This document shows positions 37,896 to 45,373 of a stretch of DNA of 47,101 bases, one piece after another. A model generated the notes under the pieces. That model ran no database searches, had not been told where the DNA came from, and was given only the letters and a program-made list of their open reading frames with translations. Within the stretch, counting starts at the first letter, position 1, and the number at the start of each line of letters is the position of its first letter. The position numbers and the translations under genes were made by a program. This DNA comes from Arthrobacter sp. (GTDB lineage: Bacteria; Actinomycetota; Actinomycetes; Actinomycetales; Micrococcaceae), in contig NZ_JAUNVV010000012.1 of NCBI RefSeq assembly GCF_030540645.1, positions 7,488-54,588 of the forward strand, given 5' to 3'.

Positions 37896-38798
37896 CTACA
37901 CCTTGGGGGCGGCGAACGTGTCGCAGGCATCAAGGTCGGCGTTTTGGTAACCGATGGACAGCCATTTCTGCCTTTGTTCGCTGGAGCCGTGGCTCCAGGA
38001 TTCCGGGTTGGTGCGGCCGGTGGCGGCCTTTTGGATCCTGTCATCGCCCACGGAGGACGCTGCGGAGAGGGCGTCGTTGAGGTCTTTCTGTGTCAACGCC
38101 TTCAGGAATGGCTGCTTGGTGCCCGGCGCTGGCTGGGTGGACGCGTAGCGCATCCAAATCCCGGCATAGCAGTCTGCCTGCAGTTCTGTGCGCACGGCGG
38201 CAGACTGGGAACCCTTGGAACCTTGCTGGGCGTTTCCGATGGTGCCCGTCAGGTTTTGCACATGGTGGCCAAATTCGTGTGCCACCACGTATTCCTGGGC
38301 CAGGGGTCCGCCGGATGAGCCGAACTGGGTTTCCAGTTGCGAGAAGAAATCCGGGTCAAAATACGCCTTGCTGTCTCCGGGACAGTAGAACGGGCCGACG
38401 GCGGAGCTTGCCTGACCGCAGGCGGTGCTGACGCTGCCGCTGAAAATTACTGTCTTGGGTGCCGGGTAGCTCACTTTGTACTGCGCAAGGTAGGCGGGCC
38501 AGAAGCTGTTGAGTGAATTGGCAGTGCCGAGAATGCGGCAGTCGAGGTTCTCATTCGCGTCTTGACCGGTCTGGCATTTCTCCAGGCCGCCAGCACCCTG
38601 CTGTTCAATCGCCGACTGATTGCCCGTGTCCCCGACAATGGAGGACAGCAGTTCCGGGTTGATGCCCAGCAGGGCACCAATCAACACCACCAGTCCGCCA
38701 CCAAGTCCCAAGCCAACTTTGCCACCGCGGCCCATGCTGCGCCCGCGCCTGTCCTCTGCCTGTGATGGGTCAAGACGGGCACCTTCATTAAAAGTCAT
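37896..38798 (-). CDS. Membrane-anchored neutral zinc metallopeptidase (YpfJ family)
   Basis: A 300-residue protein with a short cytoplasmic N terminus, one transmembrane helix (about 27-45), a Gln/Gly-rich linker and a catalytic domain with the zinc site HEFGHH (His174, Glu175, His178). Paired cysteines (Cys75/Cys87, Cys127/Cys139) could make extracellular disulfides. Later blocks ELQADCYAGIW and NPESWSHGSSEQRQKWLSIGY mark the predicted neutral zinc metallopeptidase family (YpfJ); a biological role is not known. The ATG at 38798 is chosen by homologous length and by a TATCCT -10 just before it; the frame stays open to 39545 through the opposing ligase gene and is not coding there. Confidence 0.9.
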   Translation of the reverse strand: MTFNEGARLDPSQAEDRRGRSMGRGGKVGLGLGGGLVVLIGALLGINPELLSSIVGDTGNQSAIEQQGAGGLEKCQTGQDANENLDCRILGTANSLNSFWPAYLAQYKVSYPAPKTVIFSGSVSTACGQASSAVGPFYCPGDSKAYFDPDFFSQLETQFGSSGGPLAQEYVVAHEFGHHVQNLTGTIGNAQQGSKGSQSAAVRTELQADCYAGIWMRYASTQPAPGTKQPFLKALTQKDLNDALSAASSVGDDRIQKAATGRTNPESWSHGSSEQRQKWLSIGYQNADLDACDTFAAPKV

Positions 38799-38804
38799 GG
38801 AGCT

Positions 38805-38810
38805 AGGATA
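38805..38810 (-). promoter_or_regulatory. -10 element for a leaderless metallopeptidase transcript
   Basis: TATCCT on the minus strand (TANNNT form) ends six bases before the ATG at 38798, which puts the expected transcription start on or next to the A of the start codon. No ribosome site is present. This agrees with a leaderless message. Confidence 0.4.
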
Positions 38811-38864
38811 ACCTGCCGCATCCGCCCGGGCTCGGAACCGGCGGTGTCGGTGAAGTGATCTACC

Positions 38865-40283
38865 ATGAAAAGCATGCCGTTCATTGACAAGCTCAAGCAC
38901 TGGGCCGTGGACCACGGCGGCCGGACTGCGCTGATTGTGGGTGGGCAGCGGCTGACGTACAGCGAGTTGCTCCAAGCTGCCGAATCCCAAGCTGCCGAGG
39001 CCCATTCCGTTTCCACGTCCGGAGCCCGCGGTGTGTCCGTCATCGACAGACCCTCCAGCGCTGAGCTGGTCGTGGATTTCTGTGCTGCCTTGTTCCTTGG
39101 CCACACATCCATGATTCTCGATGCCAGTTGGCCAGCAGCGTTGAGAGCGAAATTGACACAGGCAGCACAGTCGTGGTCGTCCGTTCAGGACCCTGCCGTG
39201 CAGCCGTTCCTCCTGGGTCTGTCCTCCGGAACAAGCGGGCTGCCGAAGGCCTTCGTCCGCACCACGGAATCGTGGCGGGTATCCTTCGTCCGCAGTGCGA
39301 AGTATTTCGAATTGGGGCCGGACAGTGTGACGCTTACTCCGGGACCGCTTGCGGCCAGCATGAATCTGTATGCGCTGGGGGAGTCGATTCACGCTGGCTC
39401 CACGTTGGTTGCGTTGCCTCGCTTCAGCCCGGACGCCGCCTTGGACGCAATGGAGGTCCACGGTGTCACCCGACTCGTGTTGGTGCCCACGGTCTTGGAA
39501 CTGATGGCTGCACGTGGCATGGCGACGGGTCGTGACGGCGGTCAACTGAGGTCGATCGTGTGTGCGGGATCCGCACTACCGGAGCGGACTCTGACACTGG
39601 CGCGGAAATGGGCGCCCCATGCGCGCATCCAGCAATACTACGGGGCGGCCGAACTGGGTTTCGTGGCCGCTTCCACCGTGGAACCATCCGCGGTGGAGCC
39701 TTCGGGTGCTCGAGCGGTGGGCACGGCCTTCCCGGGCGTCGACATCAGCATCCGCGACAACGACGGCTGTGAAATGGCCGCGGGGGAACAGGGTCACATC
39801 TGCGTCCGCAGCCCCTATGTGTGTAGCGGATACGCGTGGGGAGATGACGGCTTGGCGTTCGGTGAACAAGCCACGTCCTGGTACACCGTCCGCGACCAAG
39901 GACACGTGGACCAGAATGGCGTCCTGCATGTGTCTGGACGTGCCAGTGAGATGATCGTCACCGCCGGGGCGAATGTGTATCCGCACGCCGTGGAGGAAGG
40001 GCTGGCCGCGGCTGCCGGTGCTGCGTGCACCATTGTGGTTGCGGGCGTCATGGACGGACTGCGCGGCCAACGTGTTGCTGCCGGAATTTTCAACCCCACC
40101 GGGCCGGACGCCATCGACCTTGCCGCGCTGAGACTTGCAGCCGCACAACTTCCCGCACAGCAGCGGCCCGGCTCGTACTACTTTCTGAGCGACCTGCCGT
40201 TGATTGGGAGCGGAAAGACGAGCCGGGCGATGCTCGGACAATGGATCTCTGAAGGGGATGCCCGTGCCCAACGCCTCCACTGA
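38865..40283 (+). CDS. AMP-forming acyl-CoA synthetase-like ligase
   Basis: A 472-residue member of the ANL (acyl/aryl-CoA synthetase) superfamily. The ATP-binding loop is LSSGTSGLPK, the adenine motif YYGAAELGF, the hinge/Asp block VRDQGHVDQNGVLHVSGRASEMI, and the C-terminal catalytic lysine in GSGKTSR. All motifs needed for adenylation and thioesterification are present; it is somewhat shorter than fatty-acyl-CoA synthetases (usually above 500), which suggests a small acid substrate. The ATG at 38865 and an ATG at 38874 are both possible; a TACCAT -10-like element at 38861-38866 would favour 38874. The thiolase gene overlaps its end. Confidence 0.88.
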   Translation: MKSMPFIDKLKHWAVDHGGRTALIVGGQRLTYSELLQAAESQAAEAHSVSTSGARGVSVIDRPSSAELVVDFCAALFLGHTSMILDASWPAALRAKLTQAAQSWSSVQDPAVQPFLLGLSSGTSGLPKAFVRTTESWRVSFVRSAKYFELGPDSVTLTPGPLAASMNLYALGESIHAGSTLVALPRFSPDAALDAMEVHGVTRLVLVPTVLELMAARGMATGRDGGQLRSIVCAGSALPERTLTLARKWAPHARIQQYYGAAELGFVAASTVEPSAVEPSGARAVGTAFPGVDISIRDNDGCEMAAGEQGHICVRSPYVCSGYAWGDDGLAFGEQATSWYTVRDQGHVDQNGVLHVSGRASEMIVTAGANVYPHAVEEGLAAAAGAACTIVVAGVMDGLRGQRVAAGIFNPTGPDAIDLAALRLAAAQLPAQQRPGSYYFLSDLPLIGSGKTSRAMLGQWISEGDARAQRLH

Positions 40284-41451
40284 TCCCAACACCACCGCCG
40301 TCGTCCTTGCCGCCAAGCGGCTGCCCAACGCCAAGGCGGGAGGCCCCTATGGGAAGTTCCGGGCGCATGAGCTTGCCGCGGCCGTCATTGCCAATCTGGT
40401 GGCGGAAAACAACCTGCCGACCGCAGAGATCAACGATGTCATTTTGGGCAATGCCACGGGCGGAGGCGGGAATGTTGCCCGGCTGGCGGCCCTGACGGCG
40501 GGACTACCGCACGGGGTGCCGGGCCTAACCGTGGACAGGCAGTGCGGTTCGGGACTTGAGGCCATCGTCTTGGCCTGCCGGCTCGTTCAGGCAGGAGCGG
40601 GTGACTTGTACCTGGCCGGGGGAGTGGAGAGCATCAGCACAGCGCCTGCACGTGCCAACCGCACTGCGGACGGAGGCCTGGAGTTCTTCCAGCGAGCACA
40701 ATTCGCGCCAACCGAAATCGGTGATCCGGACGCCGGGCAGGCCGCCGAAAACGTGGCCGTCCACTACGGCATCACCCGGGCGCGACAGGACGACTATGCT
40801 CTGGCAAGCCACGCTAAGGCGGTCAGTGCAGCCCTGCAGGGACGCTTTGCGGACGAACTCGTACCCTTTGCCGGACTCAGTGCAGACCAAGGCCCGCGCA
40901 GGCAGCTCACGCCAGCCCTCATGGCACGTTTTCCTGCCGTCTTTGTGCCGGGCGGAACCGTCACGGCCGGAAATTCGTGCCCCAACAGCGACGGAGCTGC
41001 TGCTGTGGTGGTCACCTCGTTGGCGCGGGCCCGGTCAATGGCGGCCAACGGCGGGACGACCGCAATGGGCCTTATTTCTCGTGACAGCGCCACCGTAGGC
41101 AACGAGCCCACGCTGTTGGGTGTGGGGGCTGCCCATTCAACCCGGCAGCTCATGGCCCACACCGGCTTCAGCACGCAAGATCTCAACGGCGCCCTCGTGG
41201 AGTTCAACGAGGCCTTCGCAGCGCAGGTTCTTGCCGTTGCCGACCTGCTTGGCGTTGATCCGGCGCTGTTCAACCACGACGGCGGAGCGCTGGCCTTGGG
41301 GCACCCCTACGGTGCGTCGGGGGCCGTGCTCGTGACGCGGCTGCTGGCGCGGGCCCGCCGCGGGGCAGTGCCTGGCACGGACGCACTAGCAATGATCAGC
41401 ATGGCCGGGGGCATGGGCATTTCAGCACTCTTCCGGTGGGCCGAGCTCTAG
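40258..41451 (+). CDS. Thiolase-family protein with Ser in place of the second catalytic Cys
   Basis: A 397-residue thiolase fold. Nucleophile Cys96 (DRQCGSG), the NEAF motif (317-320) and His349 in GHPYGASGA are intact. The C-terminal CxGG motif that supplies the second catalytic cysteine reads SMAGGMG, with Ser381 at the cysteine position. Canonical thiolases use that Cys as acid/base for the Claisen step, so condensation or cleavage may be impaired. It overlaps the ligase gene by 26 bases, so the ligase may make its acyl-CoA substrate. The ATG at 40258 touches the GAAGGGG ribosome site; GTG at 40264 has better spacing. Substrate unknown. Confidence 0.85.
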   Translation: MPVPNASTDPNTTAVVLAAKRLPNAKAGGPYGKFRAHELAAAVIANLVAENNLPTAEINDVILGNATGGGGNVARLAALTAGLPHGVPGLTVDRQCGSGLEAIVLACRLVQAGAGDLYLAGGVESISTAPARANRTADGGLEFFQRAQFAPTEIGDPDAGQAAENVAVHYGITRARQDDYALASHAKAVSAALQGRFADELVPFAGLSADQGPRRQLTPALMARFPAVFVPGGTVTAGNSCPNSDGAAAVVVTSLARARSMAANGGTTAMGLISRDSATVGNEPTLLGVGAAHSTRQLMAHTGFSTQDLNGALVEFNEAFAAQVLAVADLLGVDPALFNHDGGALALGHPYGASGAVLVTRLLARARRGAVPGTDALAMISMAGGMGISALFRWAEL

Positions 41452-41538
41452 GCGGCCCCGCGAGATGCCTATCTGTCGGTCACCCTACTGGGTCAGAGAG
41501 AACCTACCGGCCTCAGTATTGGCATATGGGCATAAAGC

Positions 41539-41576
41539 AGGCGGATTCTGGAAAGCCACGTGCCCAGAACCCGCCT
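41539..41576. terminator. Stem-loop between the convergent thiolase and transporter genes
   Basis: AGGCGGATTCTGG (41539-41551) pairs with CCAGAACCCGCCT (41564-41576) over 13 positions with one mismatch, and a 12-base loop. No strong T-run follows on either strand; on the minus strand TGCTTTAT stands next to it. Placed 88 bases after the thiolase stop and 25 bases past the transporter stop, it probably ends both transcripts. The rest of this gap shows nothing. Confidence 0.5.
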
Positions 41577-41600
41577 AGCCTGCCTTAGAGGATTTGTCCG

Positions 41601-42617
41601 CTAACTTGTTTGGTGACTTTCTACTGCAACCTTGGTAGCGATCTTTCTACTGCTCGCAGCTTCCTGACGACGTTCGATCAGGCCGAACAGTGTGGCAAGG
41701 AGGGCGCCGGCAACGTTGTGCCAGATGGTCGCCACTGCGGCAGGCAAAGTGGCGATGGGACCAAAGTGGCTGTTGGCGAGGGCAGCTGCCAACCCTGCAT
41801 TTTGCATACCGACTTCAACGGCAACAGCGCGTCGCTCCCTTACTCCCAGTCGTCCGGCCTTAGCAGCGAGATAACCCAGTGTGAAGCCAGCTGCGTTGTG
41901 GAGGATTACGGCAAGGACCACCATGGCGGCAGAGTTCATCACTACATCCGCACTTTTTGCCATAATTCCGGCAATGACCAGTGCCAGCACAGAAACTGAG
42001 ATCCAGGGTATGGCCGATGCAATAACCTTGACGAACTTACCTGCGAAGAGCTTGACGATGAGCCCCAACGCCACAGGAACAATCACAATTTGCATGATTT
42101 GCATGAACATGGACCAAAAATCAATCGGAAGGTAACTACCTGCAAGCCAAAGGACGATCAATGGAGTCAAGAATGGGGAGAGGATTGTCGACAGCGTCGT
42201 CATAGCAACGGAAAGGGCTACATTGCCCTTGGCGAGGTAGGCAACAATGTTAGAAGACGCCCCACCCGGAACTGCCCCCAGAAGCACCATGCCGACTACG
42301 AGCATTGGCTCGAAATTGAATAGTGTTGCAACGCCGAGTCCTAGTAGCGGCATAATACTAAATTGGGCGATGAACCCGATCACGACCGCATGCGGCATCC
42401 GAACAATGAGCTTCAGATCCGGTGCCTTCATGGTCAGACCCATGGTGAACATGACGATTCCGAGCAGATACGGAACCATCGGATTTAGTGGCAGTGCAAC
42501 CTTGGGTGCAAAGATGCCGAAGGCTCCCGCTGCAACGATGATGAGCGGGAAAAGTAGTACAGCAATGCGGGCCGAACGCTTTTCACGTTCAACCTCGGGA
42601 AGGCGATTTGTTGTCAT
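41601..42617 (-). CDS. Bile acid:sodium symporter (BASS) family transporter
   Basis: A 338-residue membrane protein with about ten hydrophobic helices. Family marks are the TMGLTM region in helix 2, LGAVPGGASSNIVAYLAKGNVALSV with the sodium-binding GGASSN, and EVGMQNAGLAAAL in the second half. BASS proteins use the sodium gradient to import organic anions such as bile salts, pyruvate or pantoate-like acids; nothing here fixes the substrate. The coding DNA is visibly more AT-rich and uses rarer codons (ATA, TTA-type) than neighbours, and upstream lies a gene-poor AT-rich region, so it may have been acquired by transfer. No partner gene is on the same strand. Confidence 0.88.
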   Translation of the reverse strand: MTTNRLPEVEREKRSARIAVLLFPLIIVAAGAFGIFAPKVALPLNPMVPYLLGIVMFTMGLTMKAPDLKLIVRMPHAVVIGFIAQFSIMPLLGLGVATLFNFEPMLVVGMVLLGAVPGGASSNIVAYLAKGNVALSVAMTTLSTILSPFLTPLIVLWLAGSYLPIDFWSMFMQIMQIVIVPVALGLIVKLFAGKFVKVIASAIPWISVSVLALVIAGIMAKSADVVMNSAAMVVLAVILHNAAGFTLGYLAAKAGRLGVRERRAVAVEVGMQNAGLAAALANSHFGPIATLPAAVATIWHNVAGALLATLFGLIERRQEAASSRKIATKVAVESHQTS

Positions 42618-42684
42618 CAGGGTTTCCTCTAGCTGAATTCACGTCGAGGGCTGCTTGGAGTGCCTTCGACATCTAAGTCTTTGT

Positions 42685-42972
42685 CTAGTTTTCAGTCGTC
42701 GATACTCTTGCCGCCGGGGATGTACCTGTAACGCGCACGGTCAGAAACTTCCGAACCAAGCGCTCAGCTTGTGCCGAATATAAATGTGAATGGACGTAGT
42801 GGATCTCGACGCGTTCGGTCACTGAGGGTCTGCAAGTGCGCCCCAGCAGGTGAATGATGCCGGTGGGTCCAAGCACTTGAAACTGCAGAGATCCAAGGCC
42901 ACGGCGCTGCCAAGCGCGGCTAATGTAGTTGGAAACCAAGTTACGGTTTCCTCGGTTTCGAGGGTATGACAA
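42685..42972 (-). pseudogene. Doubtful 95-residue frame, perhaps a regulator remnant
   Basis: A TTG-initiated frame of 95 residues that reads away from the palindrome at 42991. Its end (ERVEIHYVHSH then SAQAERLVRKFL) recalls weakly the last strand and helix of LysR-type regulators, which would be logical beside a transporter. There is no ribosome site, no DNA-binding domain and no family match that I can defend. It may be a decayed regulator fragment or chance. Confidence 0.18.
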
Positions 42973-42990
42973 ATCACATCGATCTGCAAC

Positions 42991-43009
42991 TTATACATCC
43001 GATGTATAA
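42991..43009. promoter_or_regulatory. Palindromic operator, copy 1
   Basis: TTATACATC (42991-42999) and GATGTATAA (43001-43009) are perfect nine-base arms around a central C. The core ATACATC-N-GATGTAT is repeated at 43148-43162. On the minus strand TATAAG within it could serve as a -10, so a bound protein would block a promoter pointing to the transporter. The regulator is not identifiable in this window. Confidence 0.65.
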
Positions 43010-43147
43010 CAGAACGCGGACGATCTCATCGAGTGGATTTCCTGAGGTAATGTGGACTGTTCTCCTTGTGAGAATCCGCTTGGATGAGACATAGTGGTGG
43101 TTCTGTCAGCGTCCTGTCATTTTAGAAATAATCTGAAGCCTCCGGTG

Positions 43148-43162
43148 ATACATCGGATGTAT
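43148..43162. promoter_or_regulatory. Palindromic operator, copy 2
   Basis: ATACATC (43148-43154) and GATGTAT (43156-43162) with a central G form the same core as the copy at 42991-43009; only the central base differs (G here, C there), which is the same base read from the other strand. The two centres are 155 bases apart. Identity of both copies makes chance very unlikely and suggests cooperative binding of one factor. Confidence 0.65.
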
Positions 43163-43201
43163 ATCGTTTGTACTTGGAGGACGATAACGGTTCCACGCTA
43201 C

Positions 43202-43852
43202 TTATTCGACGTCGTCGTCAGGGTCGCCCAAGCCGCGTGCGGCCAGTGCTTCCCCCGTGGCGCGGGCATAGCCCACCGTGGCAATCACCACAGGAAGTGA
43301 ACGGGCCAGCAGGTTACGCTCCAAACCCCTCGCCCGGGCGGCGTCGCGCACATCGGCAAAGGCGCCGATGACAAAGGGGATGCTGCGCAGCATCAGCGCC
43401 ACGGTCAGTGAAAAACGTTCCGGGTCGGCGCCAAACCTGGCCAAGGGCTGCACCAAGGCGGCCAGGCCGTCCAGCAGTTCGTCCACCGGGGTGGTGGCCG
43501 TAAGAATGTTCGAGGCAAGCACGGTGGCCACAATGGCGGCAATCACCTGCCACGCGACCCACGGGCCATACTGCCACCATTGGTAGGCCGCAATAAGGAC
43601 CAAAAAAATCAGCATCATGCGCACGGCCCGCCACATGCGCGGCCACGTCAGCCCGGCCACAAAGTGGCTGGTGGCGACCACCACCAGCGTTGCACTGGTG
43701 ACCACCACTCCCGCGCGTACCGAAACGAGGGGCGAGGCCAGGCACAGTACGGCTACGCCCAACAACAGCAAGGCCTTCACACCGAGCGGAAGCCTGTGGA
43801 CGGGGGAGTTGCCGGGCACGTATCCGGCCACCAAAAATGCGTGCCCGCGCAC
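43202..43852 (-). CDS. bioN: Energy-coupling factor transmembrane protein BioN (EcfT)
   Basis: The membrane coupling subunit of an ECF-type vitamin importer. 216 residues with several helices and the EcfT cytoplasmic coupling segments: ARARGLERN and ATGEALAARGLGD, each with the Ala-Arg-Gly motif that contacts the ATPase. It starts with GTG sharing one base with the bioM stop. The order bioY-bioM-bioN identifies the system as biotin uptake. It is the last gene of the operon; no clear terminator follows before the AT-rich region. Confidence 0.92.
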   Translation of the reverse strand: MRGHAFLVAGYVPGNSPVHRLPLGVKALLLLGVAVLCLASPLVSVRAGVVVTSATLVVVATSHFVAGLTWPRMWRAVRMMLIFLVLIAAYQWWQYGPWVAWQVIAAIVATVLASNILTATTPVDELLDGLAALVQPLARFGADPERFSLTVALMLRSIPFVIGAFADVRDAARARGLERNLLARSLPVVIATVGYARATGEALAARGLGDPDDDVE

Positions 43853-44574
43853 TACGCGCCCACCAACACCCTGTACCGGGCAATCGCTTCCTGAGGGTCG
43901 CCGTCGTACGCAACGTCTCCCTTGTCAATGACCAGAACACGGTCAAAGGTGGCGGCCAGCGTGAGGTCGTGCGTGGACATGACGATTTGCTGCGGCAGGG
44001 CGTCGAGCCGGTCCATGAGCAGTTTCGTGTTGCGCAGGTCCAGGAGCGTGGACGGCTCGTCAAGAACAAGGATGTCGGGTGCCACGGCAAGAACTGTGGC
44101 CAGTGCTGTCAGCTGGCGTTCGCCGCCGGATAGCTCGAAAATACTGCTCTGGGCTAGGTGCCCTAAGCCGTGATCGGCCAGAATCGCCGCTGCCTTCTGC
44201 GCCCGCTCCTTCTTGCCCAGCTTTTGCCGCCGCAGCGAGAGTTCCAGATCTTCCTGCGGTGTCGGCATCACCAGCTGGGACAGCGGATCGGTGAACACGA
44301 AGCCCACGCTGCGCCGCACTGCCGTGGCCTGGGTGCGGGTGTTGCGCCCGTTCACGTGTACGGTCCCGGTCGAGGGCAGCACCAGTCCGTTGATCAGGCG
44401 TAGCAGGGTCGACTTCCCTGAGCCGTTCGCGCCGATGACGGCAATGCGCTGTTCAGCCAGGGTCAGGGTGAGTGGGGCAAGGATGATCTTGTCCTGCGTG
44501 TTGCGCGGGTCCGACAGCGGAATGCTCACGCCGGCGCCGACCATGACAATCGAGTTTCGTGCGGAAGCATTCAC
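43852..44574 (-). CDS. bioM: Biotin importer ATPase BioM
   Basis: The ATP-binding subunit that powers BioMNY. In 240 residues: Walker A GANGSGKST (48-56), Q-loop region VFTDPLSQLVMPT, signature LSGGERQL, Walker B ILVLDEPSTLLD and switch histidine MSTHDLTLA. The QLVMPT Q-helix motif is typical of ECF ATPases. The GTG start at 44574 lies in a GTGA overlap with the bioY stop. A single ATPase in the operon fits the homodimeric ATPase of dedicated BioMNY systems. Confidence 0.94.
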   Translation of the reverse strand: MNASARNSIVMVGAGVSIPLSDPRNTQDKIILAPLTLTLAEQRIAVIGANGSGKSTLLRLINGLVLPSTGTVHVNGRNTRTQATAVRRSVGFVFTDPLSQLVMPTPQEDLELSLRRQKLGKKERAQKAAAILADHGLGHLAQSSIFELSGGERQLTALATVLAVAPDILVLDEPSTLLDLRNTKLLMDRLDALPQQIVMSTHDLTLAATFDRVLVIDKGDVAYDGDPQEAIARYRVLVGA

Positions 44575-45221
44575 TTGCGGCGGCGCACCAACAGATCAGG
44601 GAAGGCGCGGTGCAGGCTGAGTGCAACGAGGACGGCCAGCACGTTTTTGATGATGTCCCCGGGCAGGAAGATCATGTCGGCGACCACGGCGGTTTGGACG
44701 CCCATGCCTTTCATGACAAATCCCACAATGCCGAAAAGGTGAATCACCACGGTTCCGGCCATGGCAGCACCGAACAAAGCTGCGGCGCGCCAGTGGCTTC
44801 GAACTGCCACAGTGGCCAGCAATCCGACCACCGCGGCACCAAACACGAAGCCCACAATGTATCCGGCGGACGGACTGGCCAACACGGCCGGCCCGGCTCG
44901 GAAACCACTGAAGATGGGCAGTCCCACGAGCCCGAGCAGCACGTAGAGGCCTACAGCTGCGGTGCCACGGCCAAATCCAAGGACCAGGCCGCAGAGGATC
45001 ACCACCAGGGTCTGCAACGTGATGGCCACCCCGAGCGGGCCCACATTGATGCCCGGCACGGCGATTGAAGCAGCCAGGAGGGCGGCAAAAACAGCGATGA
45101 GGGACAGGTCCATGGCACCCCAGCGCTGCCGCCCTCGAGTGTGCTGCTTCTTGCCTGAGCCTTCACCCGGGAATTCGTTGGGTGTGGTCAAAGTCTCATC
45201 CACAGGCCGGGAAGAAGTCAT
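44571..45221 (-). CDS. bioY: Biotin-specific substrate-binding membrane protein BioY
   Basis: The S component that binds biotin. 216 residues, about six helices; the family block FGRGTAAVGLYVLLGLVGLPIFSGF...AGPAVLASPSAGYIVGF is clear. The ATG at 45221 starts MTSSRPVDE and gives a hydrophilic N-terminal tail of about 40 residues before helix 1, longer than usual; an ATG nearer the membrane part (MDLSLIAVFAAL) is a possible alternative. The frame is open to 45353, but this would use the intergenic region. A BioQ-like operator is at 45271-45283, consistent with biotin-responsive repression. Confidence 0.93.
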   Translation of the reverse strand: MTSSRPVDETLTTPNEFPGEGSGKKQHTRGRQRWGAMDLSLIAVFAALLAASIAVPGINVGPLGVAITLQTLVVILCGLVLGFGRGTAAVGLYVLLGLVGLPIFSGFRAGPAVLASPSAGYIVGFVFGAAVVGLLATVAVRSHWRAAALFGAAMAGTVVIHLFGIVGFVMKGMGVQTAVVADMIFLPGDIIKNVLAVLVALSLHRAFPDLLVRRRK

Positions 45222-45270
45222 TATTGCTGCTTTCGTTGAAGTCTGAACACACAGGGATTTCCGCTGCCAC

Positions 45271-45283
45271 TGAACCTCGTTAG
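45271..45283. promoter_or_regulatory. BioQ-like operator upstream of bioY
   Basis: TGAACCTCGTTAG fits the TGAAC-N3-GTTAC palindrome that I recall for the TetR-type biotin repressor BioQ of corynebacteria, with one mismatch at the last base. It lies 50 bases upstream of the bioY ATG in the divergent bioY/ABC-F gap. It also overlaps TAGACT (45281-45286), a -10-like element for the plus-strand gene. Confidence 0.5.
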
Positions 45284-45373
45284 ACTGGATTGGTTGTTCA
45301 ACGCTGCTCGCTGCCATTTTTGCCGGGAGTTTCGTTTCGCGGCATCTACCCACTTACGTGAAAGGTTACTACG

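Larger units (their letters stand above)
42618..43201. other. AT-richer gene-poor region upstream of the transporter
   Basis: This stretch of 584 bases has no convincing gene. It is clearly richer in A+T than the rest; for example 42961-43020 has 25 G+C of 60. It contains two near-identical palindromes (42991-43009 and 43148-43162) and a doubtful frame at 42685-42972. It is best read as a control region plus possible gene remnant between the transporter and bioN. Confidence 0.6.

Noticed and set aside
38799-39545. Long N-terminal extension of the metallopeptidase
   Set aside because: The extension is antisense to the ligase gene and would remove the N-terminal anchor topology; the ATG at 38798 with an adjacent -10 is adequate.
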